Assembly: GCF_009870125.1 (NCBI RefSeq)
Contig: NC_046681.1
Location: 6,151,001-6,215,000 of the forward strand
Origin: Drosophila pseudoobscura
Lineage: Eukaryota; Arthropoda; Insecta; Diptera; Drosophilidae
Direction: 5' to 3'
Length of the DNA: 64,000 nt
Shown piece after piece: positions 24,775 to 35,860 of the stretch. Below the pieces are notes generated by a model. It did no database searches and was not told the origin of the DNA. It was given only the letters and a program-made list of their open reading frames with translations. A program made the position numbers and the translations under genes. Every line of letters begins with the position of its first letter. Positions within the stretch are counted from its first letter, which is position 1.

Positions 24775-27356
24775 TAGAGTTCAAAACGTGCCTGGGTAAT
24801 ATTGTTCAAAAGACATGCATTGGCCCCAACAGTACTCTCCAAAATCAGCAATGCCCTGCCCCCTGCCTCCTGCCCCTATTTGCCCTCCGCGATCTGCTCT
24901 GCTTTTTCTTTCAGAAACAATTTCCGGTGCTGGCCTACGGTGGGTCTCGGGTATGGTTCGGTTTTCGGGCTGCAATTGCACTTCCAAAATGAGTGAATCA
25001 GCCACTACGCCAACGGTTCGAAACTGGGAGCCAGGGAGCCAAAGCCAGGGACAGGGACAGAGCCCCCCAGCACTTTGTTCCCCCCTCCCCCCGCCTGCCG
25101 TTATATATGTATGTATGTATGTGTATGAAAGTAGTTCAAGTGACCAACGGCGCCGTTACATTTCACTGCTTATGAATTGAAGTGGTTACCGTCCAGCCAC
25201 TCGGAGCCGAACCTCACTCAACTTACCCCCCACCCTCGCCCTGTCTTACACTCCTCTCCACCCATTCCTCTTCATTCCTGTACAGTCGAGGCGTTAATTA
25301 AATTGTTTTGATTTTCGGATTGGAGTCACTGCCGCCTCAAGTGTGTGCATTATGGAGCGAAAAAGAGGGGAGTTATAGAAGGAGGCCTTGCTGCTATGGA
25401 TAAAAGATAGTTCTAATATTGGATTGAGATATCTTTCAGTTATAACTGAGATAGAATACTTGGTAGAAGGTAAACCGGTGACAGTATAACAACAGAGCAA
25501 TGCAGGATGCGATGGGAGAGGGAATAGCACTTTTGCTATCCTGTTCCAGCATAAAAATACTGTAAAGCGCTATCGAAACACAAAATGACGGCGAGTGAGA
25601 GAGGAGGACGCAGGGTACACTTTTTCATGCTTAAACTTCTAATTAACTTTACCCGTAAAAGGTACCAAAGAGGAGAGAATGGATAAAATGGCAATGATAA
25701 CTGCACATTCGAAACCTTTCTGCGAAGCGACTTCCCATTCACAGATTATACCAATTAAAATCTATTAGAATATACACCAAATTGCGACTTTGCACTTACC
25801 ATTTTAAAAGTTAATAATTATTATATTCCAATTGTCCGCTTTTGGTTCAGTCTAAAAGATTCTTCTTCGTGGTGGATTTTCCCTAAACGATTTTCCGTTG
25901 CTGATAAGACTTTTTGTTGTTGTTTTTGTGGATCCGGCACCAAGGCCAGAACGCTTTTTGATTAGTTTAATATGTAATTGATTATTGTTTGCACCACATT
26001 TTTTTTATTAAACACTAAACATTTTTTATTAAATATTTTTACGTAGAAAATTTGTGTAGATTCCTTTTTGCACAATGGGGGCTTTTGGGTGGCGTGGATT
26101 TTCCGAAAATTATTGCACGAGAAAATTGCAGTCGCAGCGTTGATTTTTCACCTGTGAATTATTAACGGTAAATTACTCACTCGCACTGGTACACTGGTAT
26201 GGGTGGAGGGGAGGGCGAACGAGAACGAGCAGCAAATGGACAATAAAATAAACAAACTGCAACTACACTGTGCGCGAAGAGAGAGGAACAGAGAGGGAGA
26301 AAGAGACGGTCTTGCAAAACTTGTTGAAGTTGCAGTTGCAGTTTTTTCTGCACACACACCATTCCCAATAAGAACTTACACACACATACACACACAGAAC
26401 CACGCAGCAGCAGCTTTCTTTGTGTGTGTCTGTGTCTGAGAGCAGCGACTTTCTTTAGGAGTATTTCCGGGCAAGAGAGAGCGAGCGAACGAGCGAGCGT
26501 GGTGTCGACGGTTTTTTTTTTTAGTATTATTTGTACAACTTTTTGTTTCTGAAGAGAATACACAACTCAAGAAATTTTAAATAAAATCGGGTGCTAGGGT
26601 ATCACTAGTTTGACCACCAAAACGTTCTTTTCTCTTTTTGCACTTGCTTGCTTTCTTCGACTCTGCCACTGTTGCTGTTCTGCCGCTGTCGCAGTCGCTG
26701 CTCTGCCCTCGGCTTGGTTTTTATTTTACACCACACGACAGCAGCTCTCTCGCTCACGCTCACGCTCTAGCACCGCTCTTGTTGCGTTTTCCTCACCTTT
26801 TGCAGAGTTTATTGACATTTTCAGCGTTTGCTTTGTGCGCTGCTTTCTTTCTCTGCCCAGAGCTGCGCTCTTCTCTTATCTGCGCTCTCTTTCCAGCGCC
26901 CGTTCTAGCTCTCCTGCTCTATCACTCTATGAGTGCGTGTGTGTGCTTGTGTATGTGTGTGTGTCTCTCACTCTGCCGCTTAACACTTGCTTTTTTGTTT
27001 ACAATAAAGAATAACCTTCAATTTTATCTTATTGCGCGCCCGTCATTCGCTATATTTGTTTTACTCTTCTTTCAGCCCCGATTTTGGTTTGGACTTTCAT
27101 AAGCAATTGGAATAAAACCTTTACTCTTTGGCCCTTTTCATTGCACTTTTGTTTGCGGTATGGGATTTTTGTTTAATACCATTTAACTTCAAAGTTTTGG
27201 TTTATTTATTTCTTGGGAAATTCCCAGACACTTCACTTTTCTGTGCCATGTAAAAGGCTGTTTGCATTATCAAGAATTTCCTTTTAATATTTCCGGATAC
27301 AGATCTTTTTCCTTGTCGTTTCTCGCCCGCTTTCGTATTTTTTTAATTTTGTTTAC
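23481..27356. other. Non-coding, probable Hr39 5' intron and possible 5' UTR exons
   Basis: No protein-coding exon is supported. Two minus-strand sequences look like strong splice donors: AAAATG|GTAAGTG (exon edge about 25800) and GCGA|GTGAGTAA (about 26178). They could end alternative 5' UTR exons. The stretch at 26640-27000 is pyrimidine-rich with CTCACGCTCACG-type repeats. The frames across it are low-complexity. Confidence 0.45.
24691..24773 (+). repeat. (GT)n microsatellite, about 83 bases
   Basis: The longest pure dinucleotide run in the window, broken only by a GCG interruption at about 24717. Translations through it (poly Cys-Val or Thr-His) are artefacts. Confidence 0.95.
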
Positions 27357-27600
27357 CTGGGAGTTACAAACGCGTGCGCTCCGCTAGAACTACCCGCGAT
27401 TTTTGATTTTGTTTTTGTTCGGCGGCAAGGCCGTTTAACATTTGCTTCCCCCCACCACCCCGGCCAGTGTGACCGCGGAATTATCGAACTAATATACCGT
27501 CCGACCCTCAGAAATATACCAAAATATACCATCTCATTTTAAAAGTATACCGTCAATATACTGACAAAGTCAAGTTCTGTTATACATATTTCTCGTTTTT
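27357..27600 (-). promoter_or_regulatory. Motif 1 / Motif 6 / DRE-type promoter, candidate Hr39 promoter and 5' UTR exon
   Basis: On the minus strand the order is two GGTATATTT-type elements (Ohler Motif 6, KTYRGTATWTTT) at about 27505-27530, the segment CTGAGGGTCGGACGGTATAT, TCGATAA (DRE-like, about 27482-27488) and CCGCGGTCACACTGG (Ohler Motif 1, the M1BP site, 27464-27478). This arrangement is typical of TATA-less promoters of broadly expressed Drosophila genes and points toward lower coordinates. A good donor, CCCAG|GTAAAC, has its exon edge at 27357, so a non-coding first exon of roughly 90 bases is plausible. Hr39 is the only minus-strand gene downstream, but no transcript evidence is available. 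Confidence 0.5.
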
Positions 27601-27960
27601 GATATTCCGTTGAATATTACTAGCAAGATAGAATATTTAGCCATGCCCACATAATTTTATCCGATTAATGAATCAATTTTCTACTTAACTGGCACATTAA
27701 ATACTTGGCTTTGCTTGTTTTTGCCTCAATTTTGGTTTCTCAACAACAATATAGCGACTCGTATGATGGAAAACCGAGCTTAGCCCACTTAAGCCCCCCA
27801 TATTTAAATAGTTCAACTACACGAGGTAAATGGCGGAATATATTAACGATTGTAAATTCTTATAGATCCATCCTATCCTTCCCTTTAAGTTGCCAAACCC
27901 CACGAATCTTTCATCTGAACTGCGCTAAAATGATTACCCCCTTGGCTTATAATAGGTTAA
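27461..27960 (+). repeat. Dispersed repeat copy carrying the promoter module (copy A)
   Basis: From the Motif 1 site through GATATTCCGTTGAATATTAC, GCCATGCCCACATAATTTT and on to AGATCCATCCTATCC and CTGAACTGCGCTAAAAT (about 27866-27931), this segment is collinear with 51001-51600 in the same orientation. Identity over the first 250 bases is high by eye, with small indels. It encodes no convincing protein. The same central block recurs at about 28000, 30785, 31010, 31735 and 32045. Confidence 0.7.
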
Positions 27961-27989
27961 TAGTTCTCCGGCAAGCATTGAAACCATAT

Positions 27990-28170
27990 TGCTTAATTTT
28001 GATGTTCCGTCAAATATAATGAGCTACATAGAACATTTAGCCATGCCCACATAATTTTATCCCATTGATGAATAAATTTTCTACAAGATTGGATAAATTT
28101 TAATCCTTGCTTTTATTGTATTTATTGTAAATAGTTCAACAAAAAAAACAGTCGCTATGTTGCGTGCAAG
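27990..28170 (+). repeat. Dispersed repeat copy (central block)
   Basis: It contains GATGTTCCGTCAAATATAAT, AGAACATTTAGCCATGCCC, ACATAATTTTATCC and TGATGAATAAATTTTCTAC, matching the central block of the family, followed by TTGCTTTTATTG and AACAGTCGCTATG-like sequence that recurs near 31150. Confidence 0.7.
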
Positions 28171-28264
28171 CCCTAGTCTAGGCCTTTGTATACCCTAATA
28201 ATACCCCAATAATAGTTATTCAATAAAAATCAAGAATAACAAGAAAAAGTCTTCTTTGGAGTGA

Positions 28265-28858
28265 TGGTGCCCGTTCCAAACTGGGCTTAAAAAAATAAAC
28301 GCGGCCTTAAGTATCGTCCTGCAAAGGACTGTGGATATGGGCCTAGCAGACAACCTAATGGCTGTTGTCTGCGATGGTTGCCCAGCCAATGGGCTAGCCG
28401 TCTCAAATGCCAATTGGAACTTTCCAGCTTTGTGGGATTTCCCCCATCTAGATAGGATTTTTTACAACAGCAAAAAAGCGCCCTTCTTCGATATCATTCT
28501 TAGAAATTTATACAATTCGAGCTTCACGCCAACGAATTGGAGGGACGTCTTTGATAATTTGCCAGATTATCACCCAATAGTCCCCACGGAGTATCATGAT
28601 TATTATACAACAGAGCTATTCAACATCAGGCTGATGGTTGACAAATTTTTTTTGGTTCCGCGTGCAACCCCATTGGAGCTAAGGGACATAAATTCCAATA
28701 AGCTCGAAGCAATGGGTTTCATCATTAAAAGGCTTGCGGCGGACATTGTAGATTATGCATCCCACATTAGCCAGCCTAATGAATTTCAAGAGGATGCTCT
28801 CTATTTTATAGCCCGCTTAGTCGGCACTCTAGCTCTATTAGCTCAAGGAACCGCGTAG
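28265..28858 (+). CDS. Uncharacterised open frame, possible lineage-specific gene or exon remnant
   Basis: The frame is open from the stop at 28262-28264 to TAG at 28856-28858. The first ATG is at 28337, giving 173 residues; an upstream exon is possible because the frame before it (with CPFQTGLKKINAALS) also looks protein-like. Composition is globular and non-repetitive (Trp, Tyr, Phe and charged residues well mixed), unlike the spurious frames nearby. It includes NWNFPALWDFPHLDRIFY and a tail rich in helix-forming residues (EDALYFIARLVGTLALL). No signal peptide, membrane segment or known motif is evident and I do not recognise the family. It lies between repeat copies and upstream of a decayed LRP segment. 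It could be a young gene, a transferred exon or a recent pseudogene. Confidence 0.45.
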   Translation, partial: WCPFQTGLKKINAALSIVLQRTVDMGLADNLMAVVCDGCPANGLAVSNANWNFPALWDFPHLDRIFYNSKKAPFFDIILRNLYNSSFTPTNWRDVFDNLPDYHPIVPTEYHDYYTTELFNIRLMVDKFFLVPRATPLELRDINSNKLEAMGFIIKRLAADIVDYASHISQPNEFQEDALYFIARLVGTLALLAQGTA

Positions 28859-28949
28859 AAAATCTCTTTTTCAAAGTTTTACTTAATTTGCAAGTTGGCT
28901 GGAAGCCCTAGGTCCTGTCGAAGTACAAATTCGACGATTAATATTACAT

Positions 28950-30660
28950 TTATTGTTAATAACTTCATACTTTCAGACACCCCGATGCCCCGATCGCTCC
29001 ATCTTCATCCGCAGCTGGGTCGCGTTGCACCTCATATGGCATAGCCGGCAGGTTCTCTATTGCATTTTTAAAGTCTTTAATTTCTAAGCGGTCTAGCGGT
29101 CTTAAGTTTAGTTACTTAATATCTTCGATGGAGCCATTAAAGCTCGATTTTTGGTTCGGTGCGCAGAGCAGGGCGGCCGATGCAAAGCTGTGGGAAGGTG
29201 GAGTAGAATATTGTTAGTTTAAGAATTTGGGCAGATATCGTATGTTTCCACTCACCTGGTTGATGGGACACTGAAACTCTCAGGTCGCTTGCAGCAGTCG
29301 GCCTCATCGTGGACATTGTCACAGTTGTCACTGGTGGTACCATCGCAGATCAGAGTCTTGTCTCTGCCCTCGGTTGACTGTCAGCTGAACTGATCCGCCG
29401 GGCAGTCCTTTCGTCACAGCGCCAGAAGGCGGATATACAGTCGTTCTTTATGTCACTACTCCCGCCACTTAAAATTATCTGTCCGGATAGACGCCGTAGT
29501 TCTCCTTGCCCTCCAGTAGCATCAGAGCATCAGAATCTGGCACGAGCATACGTCGTGAATACTGCGTGTCATACCCCGCTGGCCATGCAGATGTGGAAAC
29601 ACTTTGTGCGACTGTGCAGACAGGTGTGATTGCGCTCCTCTCCAGTCCGGTCTTATCGTCCGACACAAATCTCCCGAAGGCAGAGACCAGCGAGATGTGC
29701 ATGGAAGCACGGATTTTTCTGTAAAGGGGGAACCGGAGATTACAAGTGTCCAAAGGTGTCCAATATTGGTTGCTTACTAACATCGATACGCATGGGATAT
29801 CGGACTGTTGGTCTAAGGCCAGAGTCGTGACTTCTTCCAGGTCCACATGCTCATTGCCATCGACTCGGGCCCGAATGATGGCCTGATGGCTGCTGATATC
29901 TGTCCAGAAGAGCAGACGCTTCGAGGCTTCGGCGAGTTCGCCCAGGAAGCTATAAGAGGCAACGTTTTAGAACACAGCTGAATAGGGAGAGAGAGCTCCA
30001 CCTGGGCACGGATAATCTTGCCGGACACCGGCAGCAGCTAATTCGGGCGGTCCGTCGTAGCTGGGAGGGATGCAGGCCACGTCCTTAGCGAGGCTGCGGC
30101 TCTGGCCAGTCTTGATCAAAGTCCCCGGTGCTCCAGTCGCTCCAGTCCTAGCCATCCAGTAGAGGAATGTGAGCTCCCGGTTATGGTTGCAGCTCGGATT
30201 CGTCCATCGTGGCGCGGCTTATGGAGTCCGAGGCGACTCTGTTCAAGTACATGCACCCGCGACGCGTCTTGAGGACGAGGGAACGCGGCTTCTCCACCCC
30301 CCTTCCACAAAGCACGACGGCTGCCATCCACGCGGGTGATCTCGATGAGATGAGCCTCCGCATCGGACCGACGCGAGAACAGGCCCCATTCCCCACGTCT
30401 TTCCATCGCACCAGACGCCAGAATCCTGAAGAACCCGGTGTCCAGATGCCGTCCAGGGTCTGTTCTTTTTCCTCCTTTTTCAATTGTTTTCCTATGAAAT
30501 TCGTCTTCTGGTGGCTGAGGCAGGGAGTAGTGGGCCACAACTGCGCCAAAGGGCGCAGCTGGTCGTTTCGGCATCGCTGCAGACTCTGTGGCTCGACTTT
30601 AACTGTAAATGCGAAGAAGGTGGAAAGCACGGAATAGCCGTGGAACAGCGGCGGTTTTTG
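28950..30660 (-). pseudogene. Decayed LDL-receptor-related protein (LRP1-like) gene segment
   Basis: Read on the minus strand, fragments in shifting frames resemble an LRP ectodomain in the expected order. At about 30330-30190 are class B propeller-like pieces ([11 protein letters not shown], then [16 protein letters not shown]). At about 29950-29780 is KRLLFWTDISSHQAIIRARV with DGNEH, a YWTD-type repeat. At about 29590-29480 is an EGF-like piece with SDALMLLEGKEN. At about 29430-29250 are LDL class A pieces (ISAFWRC, then ICDG and SDNCDNVHDEADCC). Splice sites are retained, for example a GTGAGT donor at about 29254 and a CCCACAG acceptor at about 29191, so this is a DNA-level duplicate, not a retrocopy. 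Frameshifts and in-frame stops (for example TGA where a Cys codon is expected near 29390) show it is broken. LRPs are endocytic receptors. The exact parent is uncertain. Confidence 0.65.
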
Positions 30661-30779
30661 GGAGTGCCCTGTGACATCAGGACTTACTGTCATTTGAAGC
30701 CACTGTAGGCAGACGCACAAAGCACTTATGTTCATACAACAGTAGCATAAACATACGAGTATCGTTCCAATTGCTCAAT

Positions 30780-32130
30780 TTCTTTATTCCGTTGAATATT
30801 ACTGGCTCGATAGAACATTTAGCCATGCCCACATAATTTTATCCGAATAATTAAACTATTCTCAACTTGACTGGCTTATTTTAAACACTTGTTTTTATTG
30901 CATTTTGCGTAAAAAGCGGTTTTAGCGAAACAAGTCAAACAAAAAGCAAGTAGCGAAATAGGTTAATCAAAACAAACGAAAAGGGTATTCGTTCATATTG
31001 CTCAATTTTGATATTCCATTGAATAATGCTGGCAAACTAAATCTTTCAGCAATGCCCACATAATTTTATCCCATTGATGAATAAATTTTCTACACGATTG
31101 GATAGTTTTTAATCCCTGCTTTTATGTAAAAAGAGGTTTGAACGGAAAAGTTCGACAAAAAAAGAGTCACTGTGATGCGTTTAGGCCTTGGAATACCCTA
31201 TTTTGTTAATTTTATATGAAGATGAAACGTGATTTATAAAGAAATTTTCTCAAATTGATATTCCTTAGAAATATTCATGTACATTATTAGTATCTTGTAT
31301 ATATTTATGTCGATCCTGATACCTACTGAGCCTTGGAAGACAAACGTATTCACAATTCTATAACATCCATTTGCCACAGGGTATGTGTGCATGGAATTAG
31401 CAACATTTGTGCATGGAGTTAGCAACATTTGTGTATGGAATGGGACTCATTGTTGCAATAGCGAAACTGCGGCGAATCGGGTATTGCCTATATTTCAAGC
31501 TATATAGATTTGCCCACTTGGCTTTATCCCATAGATAAATGCATTTTCTACAAGATTGCTTCTTTTAATTACCTTTATGTATTTTATTTTGACCAAAAAA
31601 CGGTTTTCAAGTAAATGTTGCCGCAACTTTTGTGTATGGAATGCGCAACACTTGTGTATGGAATGAGACTCATTGTTGCTAAAGCGAACTGCGGCGAATT
31701 TCGGCGAATTCAAATTTTCTCATATTCTTTGTTCCGTTGAATAATACTATCTATATGGAATATTTAGCCATGCCCACTCAATTTTGCACGATTGATGAAT
31801 CAATTCTATATTTGATTGGCCTATTCAAAAAACTTGCATTTATTGGGTTTTTATATAAAATTGAAAATGAAATTAATATATGGCAAAAATACCATTTAGC
31901 ACTAAAAAACACCACATGGGAGCGCGGCGAAAACCAGTTTCTACAGTATATACGGTCTCACTTGAAAAATATACCGAGTGGTGCGCGCCAAATCGAACGT
32001 TTTGAATGTGAGCGACAAGGACTTAAATGTTGTCAACCGGGCCTTTATCTATGCCCACATAATTTTTTACGATTAATGAATCAATTTTCTACACAATTGG
32101 TTTTTAGTCCTTGCTTTTATTTTATGATTT
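30780..32130 (+). repeat. Cluster of dispersed repeat copies
   Basis: At least four further copies of the central block (ATTCCGTTGAATATTACTG, AGAACATTTAGCCATGCCC, ACATAATTTTATCC, GATGAATMAATTTTCTAC) lie at about 30785-30900, 31010-31120, 31725-31850 and 32045-32110, with a degenerate one at about 31490-31570. Between them are 22-base direct repeats of TTAGCAACATTTGTGCATGG (31396-31440) and copies of TGTATGGAATGRGACTCATT (31432, 31663). The last motif recurs, split by an insertion, at 51741 and 52351. No protein-coding frame is evident. Confidence 0.65.
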
Positions 32131-35100
32131 TGCTATGATTTTGCTGTGATTTTGCTGTGAATTCGTCTTCTTCTTCTTCTTTTTTCCACGAAATTTTCAT
32201 GTTTTAAAATACCGGAAAATACCGGAAAAGTATTTTGGTATTTTGGTACTTTTGGCCTAAATTCCAAAAAACTTGTGTATGGAAGTTTCTATACTGTTTG
32301 TTCGTAAATATACCTTTAAAAATTAAATTAAATTTATTAGACTGAAAATTATTTTAAGTTTGATACGCAATTATGTTATTGGACATGTTTAAATATATAA
32401 TATTTATACGCCATAAAAATACCCTAAAGCTATACCAAAACAATTAATGGCTGCACTGAAGAGTTCTGCTATAAAAATTCGAGTTCGAATTTTCGAAGAT
32501 TGTGCTTTAGCCGTCAGCATTTGTCAGCATACAAATTTCAAATTTAAAAACCTGTGTTAGCGCGAAAAAAGCTGCTACCACTATAAGCGACTTTTCCTAG
32601 ACAAAGGCTATTATTATTATTAATTTTAACTAATCCACTGATGTTGCTAATTTATTAATTGTCTAGTTTCTTTTATGCCTCTATCTTCAAACTTTTATTG
32701 TCTTCAAAAAGATCGAAAATTGAAGATCTTAGGCTGTGCCACATTGTTGATTCAGTTACCAAGCCATTAATGGCTGCTTTGCCAGCGATACTACTACATT
32801 ATTTATTAGGAAACATTTGGAATGATAAATTGCTGGCTTATGTAAATGAGAATGGCCTGCAATCCTCTATGTAAATTGCATATTATTAATAATTCTGGGC
32901 ACACACCAGCACCAACACAAAAACTAAACCCAAATTGGTTTATATTTGTTGTATATTTTGAATATGGTTAGCTAATTGGTTAATTAAGTTGGACCGAAGA
33001 TAATCATTTTTATGCAAGCCATTTCGGGGCTTTGTGACGTTTAAATTGGTATATCGAGTATCTAAAACGGATGACGCCTCTTTGGCTTATTTGCCCCTTT
33101 TTATCCGCTCACACACCCATCCACTCCGCCGCATTGACCGATGGGTGCCCCATAAGTGGGCTAAGCAAATTCGCGACAGCGATCCGCATGAACTCATTTC
33201 GCTGTAAGTGAATATGCTTTCAAATGAATGGCCTGCGTAAATGCATTAAACATTAACAAATACCCGTGCATGCAAGCGAGCAGATCATGCCTTGATTAGG
33301 TTTTATACAACAAAATTAACAACGAAAAGAAGAAAAGAAAGAAAAGGCTTTGTCACATTTTCGTGTTGTGTCTGGGGCGTCGTCTCTGAAGGTCACAGTA
33401 GCAGCATCGCATCAATGGATGGTTATACGAAAAAATCAATTCAAAATACAAATATATGTCAAACAATCAAAATTCATGGAAACGATAACGACGGGAGAAC
33501 GAAGTGGAGATGCCCTTCCAAGAGGTCATCCTTAAAACATTGTTCAGAAAAGGGAATTTTCTGGCAGAAAAAAGAAGCTCATCAGCTTGTAAAAGCTTCC
33601 GATTTAAATGTATACAAAAAATTCAAAACTAATCAAATTGCCTTTAAAAATTATTTAAGGAAGGTTTCGTTAAGAGATAATGATGATTGTTATGAGAATC
33701 TTTCGATCTGGATGATCTTATCTCATAAAGCTTCTCGTAAGGCCTCAATCCATCTTTGTATCCGTTAAAAACAAACCATTTTCCCTAGAAATATCAGATT
33801 TATATAATAGAACATCCTATAGGTTCCTTTCGGGAATCTTTTAACTGAGGGAAAATAGTCATGAGAAATAGATTTGTAAAGATTTGTCTAACCATTTCCG
33901 GTTATAGTACCCCTTGAAAGGGCATTACAAACATCTGCCACCTCATGATTGAGTAAAAGTTCACACAATAAAATATAAAATTAAGAGAAAAAAACTCCCC
34001 CAAAGAGAAAATAGTGCGTGCCAAAGCGAAATGATTGAAATTGATGTCGCAAATAAAATAACAATTAAAAAAGTGGCATACAAACGTCGATTAGGTAGCA
34101 TTGAGTTGATGTCTTCATGCGGGATATTACATATTACACGGGGCTGGACCGGCCAGACCCAGACCCAGACCCATCGACCGTGTGGCCGACCCTAAATCAT
34201 ATTCAAATTAATTAAATGACGGCCGTTTGCCGGCGGCCAGGGCAGGCAGCAGACAGCAGCTGTTTCATTAGTTCATTAGTTTACAAGTTCAGTGAGATTA
34301 AAAATAGTAACGTCTGTGGCCAAGTCCTTGAGTTTTTTTTTGGACAAGCTCGAGCGCATCGTCGGCATCCAAGCATGTAGTTTGGGCCATTAGCACCGGC
34401 TAATAGTTAAATCAGATGAATTTCCACTAACCAAATTCAGTCCGAGCTTAGAGAGAGAGGGAGAGAGAGAGAGGTTAAACTTTGACATTTGGATTTTCGG
34501 GCCCTTAAATTTGTTGTGTACACACTTGCCCCCACATCACAGCGATGGGATGCAAATGAGTGTTGGCGTGTCCGTGTCCGTGCTGGCTCGAGTTGCCCTA
34601 TTGACATTGCAAAACCCCCCACCCCATTCCCCATCCCCCATCCGATAGCGGTACGCGATAGCAGGTGAGCGGCGGACCTACCTCTACGCACACGCACACG
34701 GACACGCACACGGACACGCCGCGCATGCGCTGAAGCCGGTAGCGAAAGATGGCGATAGAGAGATGTGGAGAGAGCGCGATTGTTAACCCTTAGGGGGAGT
34801 TGTGGGGCATTTTGGAGACATTAACTGATGGGTACAGAATAAATGCCCTTGGGTATGTTGAAAACCACTTCTAACCCATCATAAAACTTCATTGTGAATG
34901 GATCTCTTTATATTAAAATACTCGTACTATCTTTATATGTACTTTTTTTTGGAATTGATTTTGTTGACAACAAAAATGGGACGAATCAGACAGCATCTGG
35001 TGGAAACCCCACCCTGGAGAAGTCACAAATGCGTAAAATATCAGAGTGCGTATTTTTTTTTGTCGCTGGGTGTACATATTTCTATTAAATGTGTGTAGAG

Positions 35101-35732
35101 GATATGGTATAGATAACGGCACTCAAATCCGTACTAATTTGGTTATAATTATCCACCTAAAATACCAATTACCTCTTAGTATCACAGAATTCTGAATACA
35201 AATCGGTTTGGAATATTGATATAAAGCGCAGAAAATATTTCTCATCGGTTCATATTTAAGCCATTAAATAAAAAAACACAACAAAAAAGACATATGAGCT
35301 GCTATCCCTAAATAGATGTGCATAAATTTGAATATTATGTACTATTATTATGTGGATAAATTGTTAAAAATGTATGAAATAAGAGAATCGCAATAATTTT
35401 GCGACATTCTGCGTGGCAAATCTTTGATAATTTCCGATAGCAATCGATTAAAATTAAAACTCTCCTAAGGATCTCCAAAGTGTTGTAGAAACAATTAACT
35501 ACAAAATTAATTTAAATAAATTAAACAAAATCATGTGATTTGATGCACGTTTACACGCCCATTGGGGGGTTAATGATCGCTCTCATCTTCTCATAACGTT
35601 TTTTTCCGCCTCTTCTTTGACAAGCTGCGAAGAAGCCGAAGATCGACCGTCAAAAACGAAGAGACCGAACAAACAGTTGGCCGAAACCGAAACACACACA
35701 TCTTTGGGCCAAGTCTGAACTTGGTTTTTTGG
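32131..35732. other. Intergenic, no gene seen
   Basis: AT-rich DNA with degenerate Motif 6-like words near 32215-32260 (GGTATTTTGGTAC). A 71-codon frame at 32659-32874 follows a TTGTCTAG acceptor-like site and looks mildly protein-like (KRSKIEDLRLCHIVDSV), but I cannot assign it. The 158-codon frame at 33292-33768 is Lys-rich and unsupported. GA/CT runs occur at about 34449-34472. Confidence 0.5.
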
Positions 35733-35770
35733 TATAAAAGTGCCGGCCCATCTGCAGTGGGTCATCATTC
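35733..35770 (+). promoter_or_regulatory. TATA box and initiator of the APAP/YLP-repeat gene
   Basis: TATAAAAG lies at 35733-35740 and an initiator TCATTC at 35765-35770 (A+1 at about 35767). The spacing of about 31-34 bases is right for a Drosophila TATA/Inr promoter. The start codon follows at 35861, giving a 5' leader of about 94 bases. Confidence 0.8.
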
Positions 35771-35860
35771 AGCTTCAGTGTCTCTTGGCCAAAGCTTCCC
35801 CCTCAACCCCACAAAATCCAACGAACTTTGGAGACCCTCCGTTCCAACAAATCAACAACA

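Noticed and set aside
24443..24992. Frames crossing the GT microsatellite
   Set aside because: Mostly poly(Cys-Val) or poly(Thr-His) from the (GT)n run.
30209..30735. Overlapping frames of 142-184 codons on both strands
   Set aside because: They lie over the decayed LRP segment, whose receptor-like pieces jump between frames; none is an intact gene.
33292..33768. 158-codon Lys-rich frame
   Set aside because: The composition matches AT-rich intergenic DNA; no ATG context, domain or exon boundary supports it.
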